A stretch of 64,000 nucleotides of DNA from Climacium dendroides (GCA_950106755.1 OX467082.1:32364001-32428000); one strand, 5' to 3'. Numbered from the stretch's first letter, positions 34,240-45,191 are shown. Notes: generated by a model from the sequence alone, not told the origin. Program-made: numbers and translations.

Positions 34240-35672
34240 GGAGGTGGACGATCTTAGAGCCTATGCACGTTCAGAACCTCCTACCTTGGAATTGGAATGT
34301 GACATCGGTGAAGGTGAGTTAGTGGGTAGTATTGAGCTCTGTGTAATGAGGGCTTCTGTAACCAGGAATGCAGAACACTGCCAGACGGGAGCGGAACCGG
34401 GGAGCCAAGCAGCTGGCTGCTCAAAACAAGGTAACTTCTAGTCGTTCTATTCCCTTTTCGCTACATCTTCGATTGCAGTGTTTGTGTCCGGACATCCAAC
34501 TTGATTGGTTGCTCTGCTTTTTCTTTGTAGGAGTTGACAATTCCTTGGAAGGCCGGGATACATACGTTAAGAACTTCCCAGCGTGCCAGCAGCTCCATCC
34601 TTGTGAACAGTCTCTTCTTGAGCTCACGCTCGGGCGAGGCACTATGAAGAGGTGATTGACCTTGCTGTTTAGTGTCACTCATAATGATGCGAGACAGTAT
34701 GCAATCATCTCTTGATGGAGGTTTTGAGAAAAACGGTGTTACGAGGTAGCTACGTTCAAAGTGATGTAAGCTGTAGTAAGGCAGATCGTGCTTGAATTTT
34801 CTGTTTCCTGTGTGGAGCTTGAAATGACTTGATCTGCTTTATGCATTCATCTTGAATTGCAAGGTTAGGTGTCCAATTGCTCACAATTTTTATCATTGAC
34901 TCCTTGCTCCAGACTGTGCAACGGGTTGACCTCCTGCGCAAGAGACTACGCGATTACGGGAAGACTTGTGCTTCTGTTTGTGCTAAGGTACAACTTATGC
35001 AGCCATAAGGAAATGAAAGACAACCCATTCGTGTTATCACTGATGATTTCTAGGGTTCGGTGGCGACCTCCCAATGGAATGTTTGTGGAACGCTGTGTCA
35101 TCTTTTGTGCTGTTCTTTGCAGTCAGTATGCAAGCGTGAGGCTGAGGAGCGATTGGAAGAGGTAACGCCATTGAAAGCTACTTAGTTTGCTTTGCTTGGG
35201 TTATATCTGTGGGTTTTTGAAGGAGTGTGTTGTTGAATACAAGCTCTCTAACGTGACATGTAAAATGTAGTCTGGCTTCTTCAGAGTGGCGTCCCGTGTA
35301 CTCCCTTGGTCCCGAAACGATTGTCCACTTTGAATGTCATGTTTTTTGAAGGTTGTTTTGAGTAGGTCACATGGAGACTTCCTTGTGACTAATTTTATTT
35401 GAGTTGTAATGAACACATGCAATGCTCTTTGTTGATTGTAGTGATATTAAATTTGAAACCTTTCTTCATTGTGTTTTTCACAGTATGATCAATGAAATTG
35501 GCTCAGAAAAATACTCACAAAATTGTGGACAATCATTTTGGGAAAGAGGGGCGTATATTCCAGGGTGACTGCATGCTGCAGTTGACATTGTTGTGCAACA
35601 GGGCATTACTAAGCTGGAAGACCTGTTTAACAAGCATGGGAAAGCATGGACGAATTGAAGGAGATTGCGAAG
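34240..35672 (+). pseudogene. Chloroplast NOG1-like GTPase remnant, unit 2 (PDE318 family)
   Basis: Better preserved than the unit 1 copy. Exon A ends 34430 with NTARRERNRGAKQLAAQNK, a clear family signature; exon B 34531-34651 (ELTIPWK, an 8-bp insertion, TYVKNFPACQQLHPCEQSLL, ELTLGRGT, then one base lost); exon C 34913-34987 (TVQRVDLLRKRLRDYGKT, CASVCAK); exon D 35123-35161 (SVCKREAEERLEE) with an intact ttgcag acceptor; exon E 35602-35672 (GITKLEDLFNKHGKA, 2-bp shift, DELKEIAK). All splice borders fit GT-AG. Frame-breaking changes in exons B and E are shared with unit 1, so the gene was already dead before duplication. The GTP-binding core is missing. Confidence 0.8.
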
Positions 35673-36690
35673 GTTGTCTCCAATGTTTTGGCGCCCAGCC
35701 CTTTTATTGATATACACTCCTCAGTTGATTCATACCCCCGTGTATCTTACAGGTTATGAGATGCATACTTCGCAGTAGACCCGACTCACAACCACACGTT
35801 GAGTACGCATCCTCTTTGATTGGACTTCTTCTTTTTCCTCGTTAATCATTGTTTGAGCTGCTTCCAGGGCTTAAGAACACGAATTTGATGTGCGTGTGAT
35901 TACAATTTCTTCATTGTTAACCTCACCTTTGATCGACACATTTCACCAGTCAAGTCCGTCAGTCAATTTCAACGTTGCAACCTCCGTTACTGCACAGTCT
36001 TCCTCGCCAAATATTCACTTTCGATTGAAAACGCCACGTCTTTAGAATTCTTTAAGAGTCAGGATTTCTGAGCTGTGAATCTTACTGTTCGCAAGGTAAT
36101 CTCATGTTTTCCTAAGTCCGCACTGAATTGAAGAGCAGATTGAATTCACTGAGGTGAAGCTTCTCTTTATCCTTGAGGCGATTCGTTAGTTGAGCAGTTG
36201 GAGGTCACTCCCTGGTCGGAATTGAGCAGCCCGACATATGCATTGATCCATCTGACTGATTGACTACTTTTCAAAATGCCCCAATCTCCCTGTCGATGTT
36301 TTATTCCAGAACTCTCGATAGTTATGGTGAATTCGTTCCAATTTTTCACTCGCATGGAGTCGTGGAGGTGGCCTGTGCGCTAGTCGATAATGCGTGAATT
36401 TCTCTTCCTAGACATGGGCCTTCTGTCTACCCAGACCCGAGATCCTCCAAGTGAATTCATGCAGTCGACAACAAAAGCAAACATTTGTCAGAATGGCGTG
36501 AATCATCATCCCGAAATCGTGATATTCGAATTGTCGAAGCTCTCCAAACGAATCTGCGTAATCTCCCTGGCCAAATGTTCACTTTGGATCGAAAACGCAA
36601 CGTCTTCAATTCAAGATGAGTTGCCATGGTCCAGATTCTTTCCCTTTCTCTCGACATTGAAACTAGAGTTGTAGCTCCCATAGTAGTTGT
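35673..36690 (+). other. Conserved island downstream of the NOG1-like remnant, unit 2
   Basis: Counterpart of 18476-19850 with a deletion at about 36250 that removes the equivalent of 19042-19360. Anchors tggagtcgtggaggtgg and ctgtctacccagacccgag are retained. No product recognised. Confidence 0.4.
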
Positions 36691-36934
36691 CTTTCATTTT
36701 CATGAGAGTTTATTATGAGAACTTGAACGATGAATTTAGTGATAAATGTAAATCAGGTTTTACCTTACATGTTATTTCTAGTACTATAATGTAATCTTTC
36801 CTTATCATACTCTTTTTTCAAATATGTGCCATTAGAATTGGTAAAAAGTCACACCATTTGGGAAAAAGACACACAATCTTACATAGCCTGTGCAGTAATT
36901 TCAGCAATGAATCCCATATGTAAACCAAGCCTTA

Positions 36935-37203
36935 TTAATTCGTATGGGACATATAAGTGACCTTGGAAATCATCCCTTTTCATTACCATGTGAATCATTG
37001 CCTTAAGAAATAGTAAAAGCACTCATTAGAAGTGAAACTATTGTAGAAGACCTTCCTTTTTTACAACCAAATTCTAAGGACGAATAGTTGCTCTTCTATC
37101 CTACTAGAAGGATTTTCTATCAAATGCCAACACTTCTATCCTACTAGAAGGATTTTTTGTCCTCCATCAAATGCCAAACTTCCATGTTGACATTATCCCC
37201 TTG
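36935..37203. mobile_element. TTAACCC-family MITE, unit 2 counterpart of copy D
   Basis: Same position as 20202-20432, with an extra internal duplication of about 40 bp around cactt/ctatcctactagaaggatt (near 37097 and 37135). Confidence 0.55.
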
Positions 37204-38558
37204 ATTGCTCAAGGTGTTTTTCAAGCTTTTAAGAATTTACTTCAAATTGAACATGTTAGAGATCACATAGAAAAAACAACAACAACAATATCATTTACGG
37301 ATTAAAAGATTATAATATTTAATCATTAGGGTGTAAAAATTGCAAAAGTAATTTCAAGTCTTTTAAATCCTCTTTGACATTCCAAATCTAAAAAAATTTC
37401 ACCACAAAAATATGAGTATAAAAGGCCTAACATGCAAAACTCCAATCAATTTATGACTTCACAAAATCTACTCTACAATTTTAAAAATGAATTGCTAATG
37501 TGACTTTTTCTCAAAGATCTAGTGTATTTGAGGCTCTTTCTAAGAGCCCTTAACACTACAAAAAGTCAAGATTGCAAAGGACACTTTTGCACAAAATCTG
37601 AAATAAAAAAATCATAATTGATCATTTTCAAAATTGGATTTGGAATGCTAAAATCAGACTTCAAAAAGGATTTTTCAAAAATATGAACTACTAAAAATAG
37701 CAACTTGGTTAGGTTTTATTTAACTTCAGAATATTTTCAACACCAAAATTTGGTACCTTAGGCATTTAGAGATTAAGGGTTAAGAATCTTTGGTTGTTGA
37801 TACCTTATAGTGATCATTTGGGCTTTCCTTGTACAGAACTTCCAGGACGTTGAGTGGTTACAAGGATGTTGTGCACTATGCTATGTCTCCAAGCAGCTAT
37901 GAATGATCCCCCCCCCATTTTTTTTGGCATCATAGGGCCATATTGCACCATTTCAAAATAAAATTTGATATTTCTTAAAAATTTAATCTGTTTTTTTGGC
38001 CCCAAATTTCCCATTTTTATAAAAAAATGTGGATGAAGTTGCCAAATTGGGATGAAAAAGTGTATGAAAAATGTTTTAGAATCAAAAGATGGATGAATGT
38101 ACAAATGTGATGCTCTTATCACCAAATTTAAAGTGATGGGCACGTGGGCTGGCACTTTCTCTCAAAGTATCAAAAAAGAAAAAAAATTGCTAACAATGCA
38201 AGACACAAAATCCAATCCACAAAGTAGGCCCAACAAGAAAACTTTGGGATTCTCCGGAAAAAAAGTAAAAAAATGCCCCTTTATTTTGAGCCATGCCTAG
38301 GGTGTGTTCTAGACCCCTTCTCGGCGGTATGGGGGTAATTTGGGGTCTCTGGGTAATTTGGTCTCTGGGTAATTTGGGGTCTCTGATTGCAAACATGAAT
38401 TCAAAATTTGCAAACTTTATCATGTGTGAAAAATGAAAAATTTCAGCGTTTTTCCCTGGGGTAAAACCAGGCTGCTGGGCCCACTTCGTAGGCTGGGTCA
38501 GGAAATTCATTCGGGGAAGGAAAAGAGAAGAAACAATGCCCCGCCTTGAACTCAGTCT
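37204..38558. repeat. AT-rich repeats and foldback arm before unit 3
   Basis: 37240-37700 repeats the block at 21060-21540. 37880-38520 carries the arm seen inverted at 3520-4030 (aatggtgcaat, gatggatgaatg, ggcactttctct, ttgcaaactttatcatgtgt) and a short tandem repeat of gggtaatttggggtctct at about 38335-38390. No gene. Confidence 0.5.
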
Positions 38559-39766
38559 CGACCTCCCTTTGCTGTAGAACCTACTTGCTATACCAACTAC
38601 CAACAGTGGAGTGAGCCAGAAGGCAAGGGTTGGGGAGCTTCTTCTTCCAACTCTCACGCGTTACCTTCCGCGACTAGACATTTGCACTGCCTGCTAGCCT
38701 CACGTAACGAAGTGGGTGAAAGGCCTTGCATGTGCGCTTCTTTGCTGCCGTGATTGCAATCTGAGGTAGTGCTTGCTTCCGATTTTTTTTTGTTGTTTCC
38801 GTGACGGAGCTTCAGAAACCTTGAAACCGTGCTTCTTTGTGGATTTGTCTTCTTGACTTGGGACATATTGGCACAGATCAGATCGGATCGGATGCAAGGG
38901 TGCTAATCTTGCACAAAGACGTTGCGGGGTAGTTTACGAAGAGCTGGAAACTTCTGTCTTGCGGGGTAACAACTCCCTTGGGTTGTTCGTGTTGAAGCGC
39001 AGGTATGCACATCTTCTCTTCTTTTCTACTGCTTTGAGATTCTAGGGTTGTTGGGGAGTGGTGGGAACGGCTGGTTTGATTTGTGCGACATCCAGATGTG
39101 TATGGGTGCTAGATTTTCTTTTGATTCTTTCTGCATTCTGAAGTGAGGAGGGGTAGCACGTGGTGTGTTTCTATGGTTTGCTTTTGAATGGTCCTTGGTA
39201 CATGAATATCGTGAAGTGCAAGTGGATAGAGAATGTTTGGTTTGTCATGGTGGAATAGGGTGCTGTTGTGGTGCAGCAGTGTTGTGATTCCTGTTTTTGA
39301 TTGAAATGTTGTTTGTATTTTGCATCGAGGGTTGATAAGAAAAGGTGGATGAGAGTGAATAGTGTTACGCCAGGTCCCTCTTGGAGTGGATTTGCACTCG
39401 ATGTCAATCTCGTCTCTAAGTTTCATCCTTCAATTTGGGACTGTGGTACAGGCTGTGCCATCAAACCGTATTTTACTCTGGAGTTTGTTTCGCCAAAAGA
39501 ATATCTCTATGTTTCTGACGATGTGGGGAGAGGAGTACACGAAGGGCTCCTTGCATGTTGTTGGAGCTCCCTATTAAAACTCCCAGGTATTCTTACTACA
39601 CCTACAATGTATCTGGAATTTGGCTTTTGGATCTTGATGTTGGATTGTTCCCAGTTCGTTGTGTGGCGAGGCCGCCTTTGTGTAGCAAGGCCGCAGGGAT
39701 TGCAAGCGCTCGTGCAGCTCGTGCATTGAGTTTGGGATCACCGGCATCCGCCATAGCCGAGGCGAG
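38559..39766 (+). repeat. Leader module L3a (unit 3, a-type)
   Basis: Copy of L1a and L2a with the donor-like gaagcgcag|gtatgc at about 39000 and the GC-rich tail before an ATG at 39767. The plus frame (CKGANLAQRRCGVVYEELET) remains open to the donor. Confidence 0.5.
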
Positions 39767-39901
39767 ATGGCGACGAAGCTGATGAAATTCCAGAGTCACG
39801 AGAGATTGGGTGTTCGCGTCCTAGTGACGGGATTGCTGCCGATGATCAAAAGTTCCGAACGGTTGGATTCAGGAAGCCGAAACGAATTCCGCTGCTTGTG
39901 A
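39767..39901 (+). CDS. Short ORF MATKLMKFQ, unit 3, longest copy
   Basis: 44 codons: MATKLMKFQSHERLGVRVLV, TGLLPMIKSSERLDSGSRNE, FRCL, stop. The start context (gccatagccgaggcgag ATG) is conserved in all three units. It could be the intact first exon or a small peptide of which units 1 and 2 hold shortened versions. Basic and partly hydrophobic, with no recognised motif; a transit-peptide role is possible but not shown. Confidence 0.35.
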   Translation: MATKLMKFQSHERLGVRVLVTGLLPMIKSSERLDSGSRNEFRCL

Positions 39902-41029
39902 TTCACCACCTTGCCTTCGCGGCTTCTTATGGTTGAGTGCCGGGGCTGAAAAGGTCCTAGATTGCGCAATAGGTGGAATTCCAGCCATTGGAGTTTGGAG
40001 ACGCTTGTAGGCGGTGCATTCAGCGATAAAAATTAGGGATACTGTTTTATCCGGATTCTTGGGATTTGAGGGCCACGCTGTTCTGGTTTCCGATTTGGTT
40101 TTGGGAGATCCATATGCGGATTGTTGAGGACGATTTTTGGTTTGCCAAACGCTGTTTTCGTGTGTATGCTGTGTTTCTATTGAAAATGTTTGTTCGTGTT
40201 TTTTGCCTTGTAACCACGCGTTGTGCTTCGTGAGGGTTCCGTTTCGTTGTCGTTGTTGCATAGTTTGCGCCGCGGGGATTTTTGAGGCTAATTGTGTTTT
40301 TTGTGTGGTCCTTTGTATGTTAGTAATTGAAATTTAATTCCGTTTAGTTTAGCTTGTTTAGAGTCGGTTGTCAGGTCTGAAATTCAGGGCTTTGATGATG
40401 GCGCGATTTGTTTTGGTCATCGAATTTGGTGTGTGCATATGTCACGAGTGCGTGATTTACAAAAACATTAAACCTTGAGCAGTTTCAAACATTCTTCATT
40501 TGAGTCAGGGTTTATTGGGGTCATTGTGTTCTGTGTGGTCCTTTTTCTTGTAGTCATCGGAGTTCAGTGCAGCCTGTCTAGAGCAGTTTCTGAAGTGTGA
40601 AATTGAGGGCTTTGCTGTTGGCACGGTTTTTTTCGGTCATCGGATCTGCAGTGTGCATGGGTCACAATTGCGCTATTTGCAGAAACATGAAACCTTGAAC
40701 AGTTTAGGACATCCTTCGTTTGAGCCAGGGAATTGTCCCTTGAAAGGCCCCTTCATGTCCGGGGCGGCTTGGTTGAACTTCAGTAGATATCTACATTAGA
40801 ACGCACATTTCACAAACTTGATTTTTTTCACAGGTTGTGGTATTTGTCTAAAATTAAATCTCATTTTTTTTAATAAGCAAAAATTTAATCGAGTTTATGT
40901 GGTTATTAAAAGAAATTTAAAGGCCATAGTGATTGCAAAAATGCTAAAAATAGGTTCAAAATGCTTATTCGGTTTGCAAGTTCCTCTAAGGGACAATGAA
41001 TCATCTTTAAACTCTTTGGGAAATGCTTT
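39902..41029 (+). repeat. Shared stretch and two M repeats (unit 3)
   Basis: 39902-40370 matches 6505-7079. M repeats lie at 40370-40500 and 40590-40750. 40800-41000 is AT-rich and shows nothing. The uninterrupted site for the unit 2 MITE (copy E) is at about 40735. Confidence 0.45.
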
Positions 41030-42265
41030 GAGGACTACCGACGAAGTAATAAGTGGAGTAATAAGTGGATCGTTTAGACTAGGTGTGGCATCTTCACCTT
41101 TTTGTGGAGTGCATTACTTGGCAAGGGTTTGGGACTTCATTAATCAGCCTCTCTTGCATTTCCTTTTGCCACTAGATTGGGGTTGCTTGACAATGTCCAT
41201 TGTTGGTTTGCTTAGTAAAGTGTTTGTTTGGCCTTGCATCTGTGCTTCTTTGTTGCTTTCATTGCAATCTGAGGTAGTGCTATTGTGTTTTTTAGGTGCT
41301 TCCTAGGTGGACCCCTTAGAAAGCTTGAAATTCTACTTCTTTGTAGATTTATCCTTGCAACTTGGGATGTCATATTCGAAGTTCATTCATGCTTTGTGTT
41401 CGTATAGATTGGATGCAAGGGTGTTAATCTTGTACAAAGACTTCTTGCTTGCAAGGAAATAGCTCCCTCGGGTTGTTCATGTTAAAGTGCATGTATGTCC
41501 GTTTTCTCTCCTTTTCTATTGCATTGAGATTCTAGGGTTGTTGGTGAGTGATGAGAAGGTTGTGTATGATTTGTGCAACATCCAAAATGCCCTTCGATGT
41601 TAGATTTTCTTTTGCAATGTTGTAAGCAAGGAGGGATAACACATGGTGTGTTTCGATGTCTTGCTTTTGAGATTTTCTTTTGCAATGTTGTAAGCAAGGA
41701 GGGATAACACATGGTGTGTTTCGATGTCTTGCTTTTGAGTGGTCCTTGCGACATGAATATTGTGAAATACAAGTGGAAAGAAATTGTTTGGTTTGTCATG
41801 GTAGAAAAGGTCTATCATTCTTTGTGATGAAGATGTTGTTTGCATTTGCCTAGAGGGTTGCAAAGTGAATAAGAAAAGGTGGATGAGAGAGTGAATAGTG
41901 TTGTGCAAGGTCCCTCTTGCAATTGATTTGCACATGTTGTCATTGTCATCTCTAAGTTTCTTCCCTTCAATTTGGGATTGTGGTTTAGGCTACTCCTTTA
42001 GGCTACTCCAATCATGTCTTAATTTGGAGTTTTTCTATATAAGAGAAGTTACTCCTTTGAGGTCATCTGATTTGATGATATGAGAAGAGGTGTTCACAAA
42101 GCGATCCTTGCATGTTATTGGAGCTCAATATTAACACTCTGAAGTATTATTACTATGGTTGATTTGTACTTGGAATTGGGCATTGGATATTGATAGTGGA
42201 ATCTTGGCAGGTCCTTGGAAGGAGCTTATTTCAATTCATATTTGGAACAAAGAAAGATTAGTACA
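41030..42265 (+). repeat. Leader module L3b preceding kinase K3
   Basis: Most diverged leader copy; the region after gatgcaagggtgttaatc is shortened. Contains an exact tandem duplication at 41603-41738 (2 x 68 bp). Ends with ttggcaggtccttggaagg before the K3 ATG. Confidence 0.5.
41603..41738. repeat. Exact 68-bp tandem duplication
   Basis: Two head-to-tail copies beginning gattttcttttgcaatg at 41603 and 41671, without visible differences. The other leader modules have one copy, so the event is recent and specific to L3b. Confidence 0.85.
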
Positions 42266-44191
42266 ATGAAGGCATGGAAAAGCACAATTGATCTTGCTTC
42301 TAAGACGGAAGAGATTTTCTTTGCTAGTGGAGACACTTTGCCTCCACGTTTCAATGTTGATTCCAAAGACATCAAGGAAGGGAAACAAATTGGAAAAGGC
42401 AATTGGCCTGTGCATGAAGCTCAGTGGCTAGGTCGTAAGGTTGCTGTGAAGAAGTTTCATGCAGGAAGTACCTTCAATAATGTTTCTTTGACTTCCAAAG
42501 AAGTGAATTGCATGCTTGGTTTGCAACACCCAAATGTCTTAAAGCTTTGGGGATTCTATCTTACCGCCCAAAAAGACTTGGTTTTGGATTGTACCATGAT
42601 TATGGAGCTTATGGATTGTGACCTTGAGGGTTATATTGGAAGGGGCCCATTGTCAGATGACCAAGTGGTTTATATTATTGCTGAAGTTGCAAGAGGAATG
42701 AATCACATTCACAAGAAGGGTTTTTTTCATCGAGATTTGAAACCCAAGAATGTGTTGTTGCGAAAGTCAATTGTGACTGGGTTCAATGTGGATGTGAAGA
42801 TTGCTGATTTTGGAAGCTCAGAGCTCATGGGTGTTGGTAATATTGATCGTAAAGTTGGCACTCTTGGATACAAAGCCCCGGAGCAGTTTGAGTGTGAATC
42901 GAAGTTGTTTCTTGATAAGGTGGATGTGTTCGGGTTTGGAGCGTTGTGCTTCAAGATTTTGACCGGAAAGGAACCTTATGAAAGCCCTAAGAATGTTCGA
43001 GAAGTTCTCAAGCAAATTGATAGAGCATCAATTTCCCAACGAAACATACCTGGAGATGTTGTTGAGATGATTTGGGAATGTTTGGATGTGGATCCAGATT
43101 TGAGGCCTAATTTTGAAAAGATTTGTAGCATTTTGGAGCATGCTCTTTCACGGATTCAAGAAAAGATGAATCAACCAGTGCCACTACCAACAAGCCCTTG
43201 TTTACGCTCGAAAGAATCTATGTTGAAGGGAGATCAAGGTCATGATCAGTTGGAGAGGGTTTTGCTGAAGATGGGGCTTTCAAAGGAGTATGGAGTTCAT
43301 TTCATTCCGTTTGAAGAGCTCATGGTATTTCAGCCAATAGGGCAAGGTGGTTTTGGTAATGTATATAGAGTTGAATGGAAAGGGATCCTTTATGCACTGA
43401 AAGTATTTGGAGGTTTTGGAAAGTATCCAGAGCGATATTCCTTTTTGGGAGAGAACTATTTCCAAATTCTTCCTAAGCTCTTGCACAAGAACATTGTGAC
43501 ATTCATGGCATACTCTATAACCCCAGATGATGATATATCTGTTGTAATGGAGTTGCAAGAAATGAACCTTTCCCAGGGTTTGCTGTATTATACAGCAAGA
43601 GGAAGTGGACATGTTTTGGATTTTCAAAAGAGGTGGATGATATTGAGGGAGATTGCGGAAGGGATGAAATATTTACATGACCAAGGTGTTGTGCATGGAG
43701 ACCTGAAGCCTTCCAATGTAGTGCTTTCTTCAATGAACACTAATGAAATGACTGTCAAGCTTATTGACTTTTCAAATGATATTCAAACATTCACTCGACA
43801 ATATTGCGCACCTGAACGTTGGAAGTGGTGGAAGGCACAGAGAAATGATCGTTATGGAGAGCAGCCGGGGTCGACATTTTCCGTTGATCTAAAGAAGTTA
43901 GATGTTTATAGTTTTGGCATTGTTTGTCAAGAGATACTAGGTGGAGCCTCACATCTAGAAGAATTAGGTCCAAGAGACTATCGCGAAGCCATTTTAAGGG
44001 GAGAAAGGCCACCAATACCAATTGGAACAAGTCCAAAGATGGAGTGTCTCATTAAAAGTTGTTGGCATGAAGACCCGCAAAAAAGGCCCAACTTTGTGGA
44101 AGTCTGCGAAAAGTTAGGAAGTTTGGACTATCGATCTTGTCACGGACAAAATAGTCCAAAGTGTTGTATACAAAGATGTTGTTTATTGTAA
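42266..44191 (+). CDS. Dual-domain protein kinase K3 with CaaX tail
   Basis: Intronless, 641 aa from the first ATG (an upstream TTG at 42215 in the same frame is not a credible plant start). Domain 1: loop QIGKGNWPV, Lys62, HRD (155-157), DFG (181-183), APE (204-206). Domain 2 keeps a canonical glycine loop IGQGGFGNV (358-366) and Lys379, but has HGD (477-479) and DFS (501-503), with APE at 515-517 and a longer activation segment containing YGEQPGSTFSVD. It ends C-C-L-L after IQRC-type sequence, a CaaX-like box. It is the most diverged paralogue and the one whose domain 2 most resembles an ATP-binding fold. Membrane anchoring by prenylation is inferred. Substrate and pathway unknown. Confidence 0.92.
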   Translation: MKAWKSTIDLASKTEEIFFASGDTLPPRFNVDSKDIKEGKQIGKGNWPVHEAQWLGRKVAVKKFHAGSTFNNVSLTSKEVNCMLGLQHPNVLKLWGFYLTAQKDLVLDCTMIMELMDCDLEGYIGRGPLSDDQVVYIIAEVARGMNHIHKKGFFHRDLKPKNVLLRKSIVTGFNVDVKIADFGSSELMGVGNIDRKVGTLGYKAPEQFECESKLFLDKVDVFGFGALCFKILTGKEPYESPKNVREVLKQIDRASISQRNIPGDVVEMIWECLDVDPDLRPNFEKICSILEHALSRIQEKMNQPVPLPTSPCLRSKESMLKGDQGHDQLERVLLKMGLSKEYGVHFIPFEELMVFQPIGQGGFGNVYRVEWKGILYALKVFGGFGKYPERYSFLGENYFQILPKLLHKNIVTFMAYSITPDDDISVVMELQEMNLSQGLLYYTARGSGHVLDFQKRWMILREIAEGMKYLHDQGVVHGDLKPSNVVLSSMNTNEMTVKLIDFSNDIQTFTRQYCAPERWKWWKAQRNDRYGEQPGSTFSVDLKKLDVYSFGIVCQEILGGASHLEELGPRDYREAILRGERPPIPIGTSPKMECLIKSCWHEDPQKRPNFVEVCEKLGSLDYRSCHGQNSPKCCIQRCCLL

Positions 44192-44352
44192 CATTTTGTT
44201 GCGGAAGTTTGTCGAATTGAATAGACTAGTTCATATAAATTTACATTTGTCAACAAAAGTATTTATCTTTTGAAAACTAATTTGGAATATATTCTAGATT
44301 TGAACATTGAAGATTGCATATTAGTAGTCCAAGCTATGTAAGAGAATTTGTT

Positions 44353-44452
44353 GAACCCTTAAAGTATGGGTTGGTCACCATGGAGATCATCTTTTTTGGT
44401 AATGAGTGAATCATTTGCTTAAATAACATCCAAGAGCACTCATTGGAGGGTA
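44353..44452. mobile_element. 100-bp insertion with 10-bp flanking duplication
   Basis: Part of a TTAACCC-family element (gaacccttaaagtatgg to cattggagggta) between two copies of AGAATTTGTT (44343-44352 and 44453-44462). The corresponding K1 and K2 flanks are uninterrupted (gagaatttgtattaaat). Confidence 0.65.
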
Positions 44453-44462
44453 AGAATTTGTT

Positions 44463-45191
44463 TCAAAGTCCTTTTGTAACAATTGATAGTGGTGTGATGA
44501 AGTATTTGTTGGAGATGGTTTTCAATTGGATGTTTGTATGTTGGACATATTATGAAGGAAGACTTTCATGACTATTTTTTCCTTGTCCATTCTTTTTGAA
44601 TTATAGATTAAAGACTCTTGTCATCTTTGTAGTTTACTTGATTTCCAATTGTTGTAGTTGATCAAATGATTACTTAGATTGAGATTATGTCCAAAATGAT
44701 GATATTTGATTGTTTTTCTTTTCATTGAATCACCTTTTATTGTGTAAGGGAGATACTTGATGTGGACTAGCTAGGAAATGATTGTAATGAGCCTTGGATT
44801 TGCTTGTTCTAAATACTTGATGAAATTTTTTTTCAATTTGGTTACCTACAACCATGTGTAGAACTCTTTTTTTCCCCTAATTCATCAATTGTGTGTATTA
44901 GTGTTTTTATGATTATTTTTATCTATAAGTCAAGATTTGTATGAGTTCAATCTAACATCACTAATCCCAAATCGAGTGTTTATGGGAACTTTAATTGGGA
45001 TAATGGGAATATAACCATAAAATAAAACCTTGTTTAAACCTTTAGATGAAGCAAGAAGTATAGATTTGGAACTCCTTAATTTTAAAACTTTGCATGTGTG
45101 AAAAACATCTAGTGGATGACTTTTAAGACTAGTCTAGTAATGAAGATCATTTTTTGCAAGGTACGTTGATGATAGGTCATTTCTTTTTATT
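44463..45191. other. 3' flank of K3, AT-rich
   Basis: Diverged counterpart of the K1 and K2 3' flanks. No gene. Confidence 0.45.

Noticed and set aside
42215..42265. In-frame extension of K3 from TTG
   Set aside because: TTG is not a credible plant start; K1 and K2 have in-frame stops at the matching place, and homology starts at the ATG at 42266.
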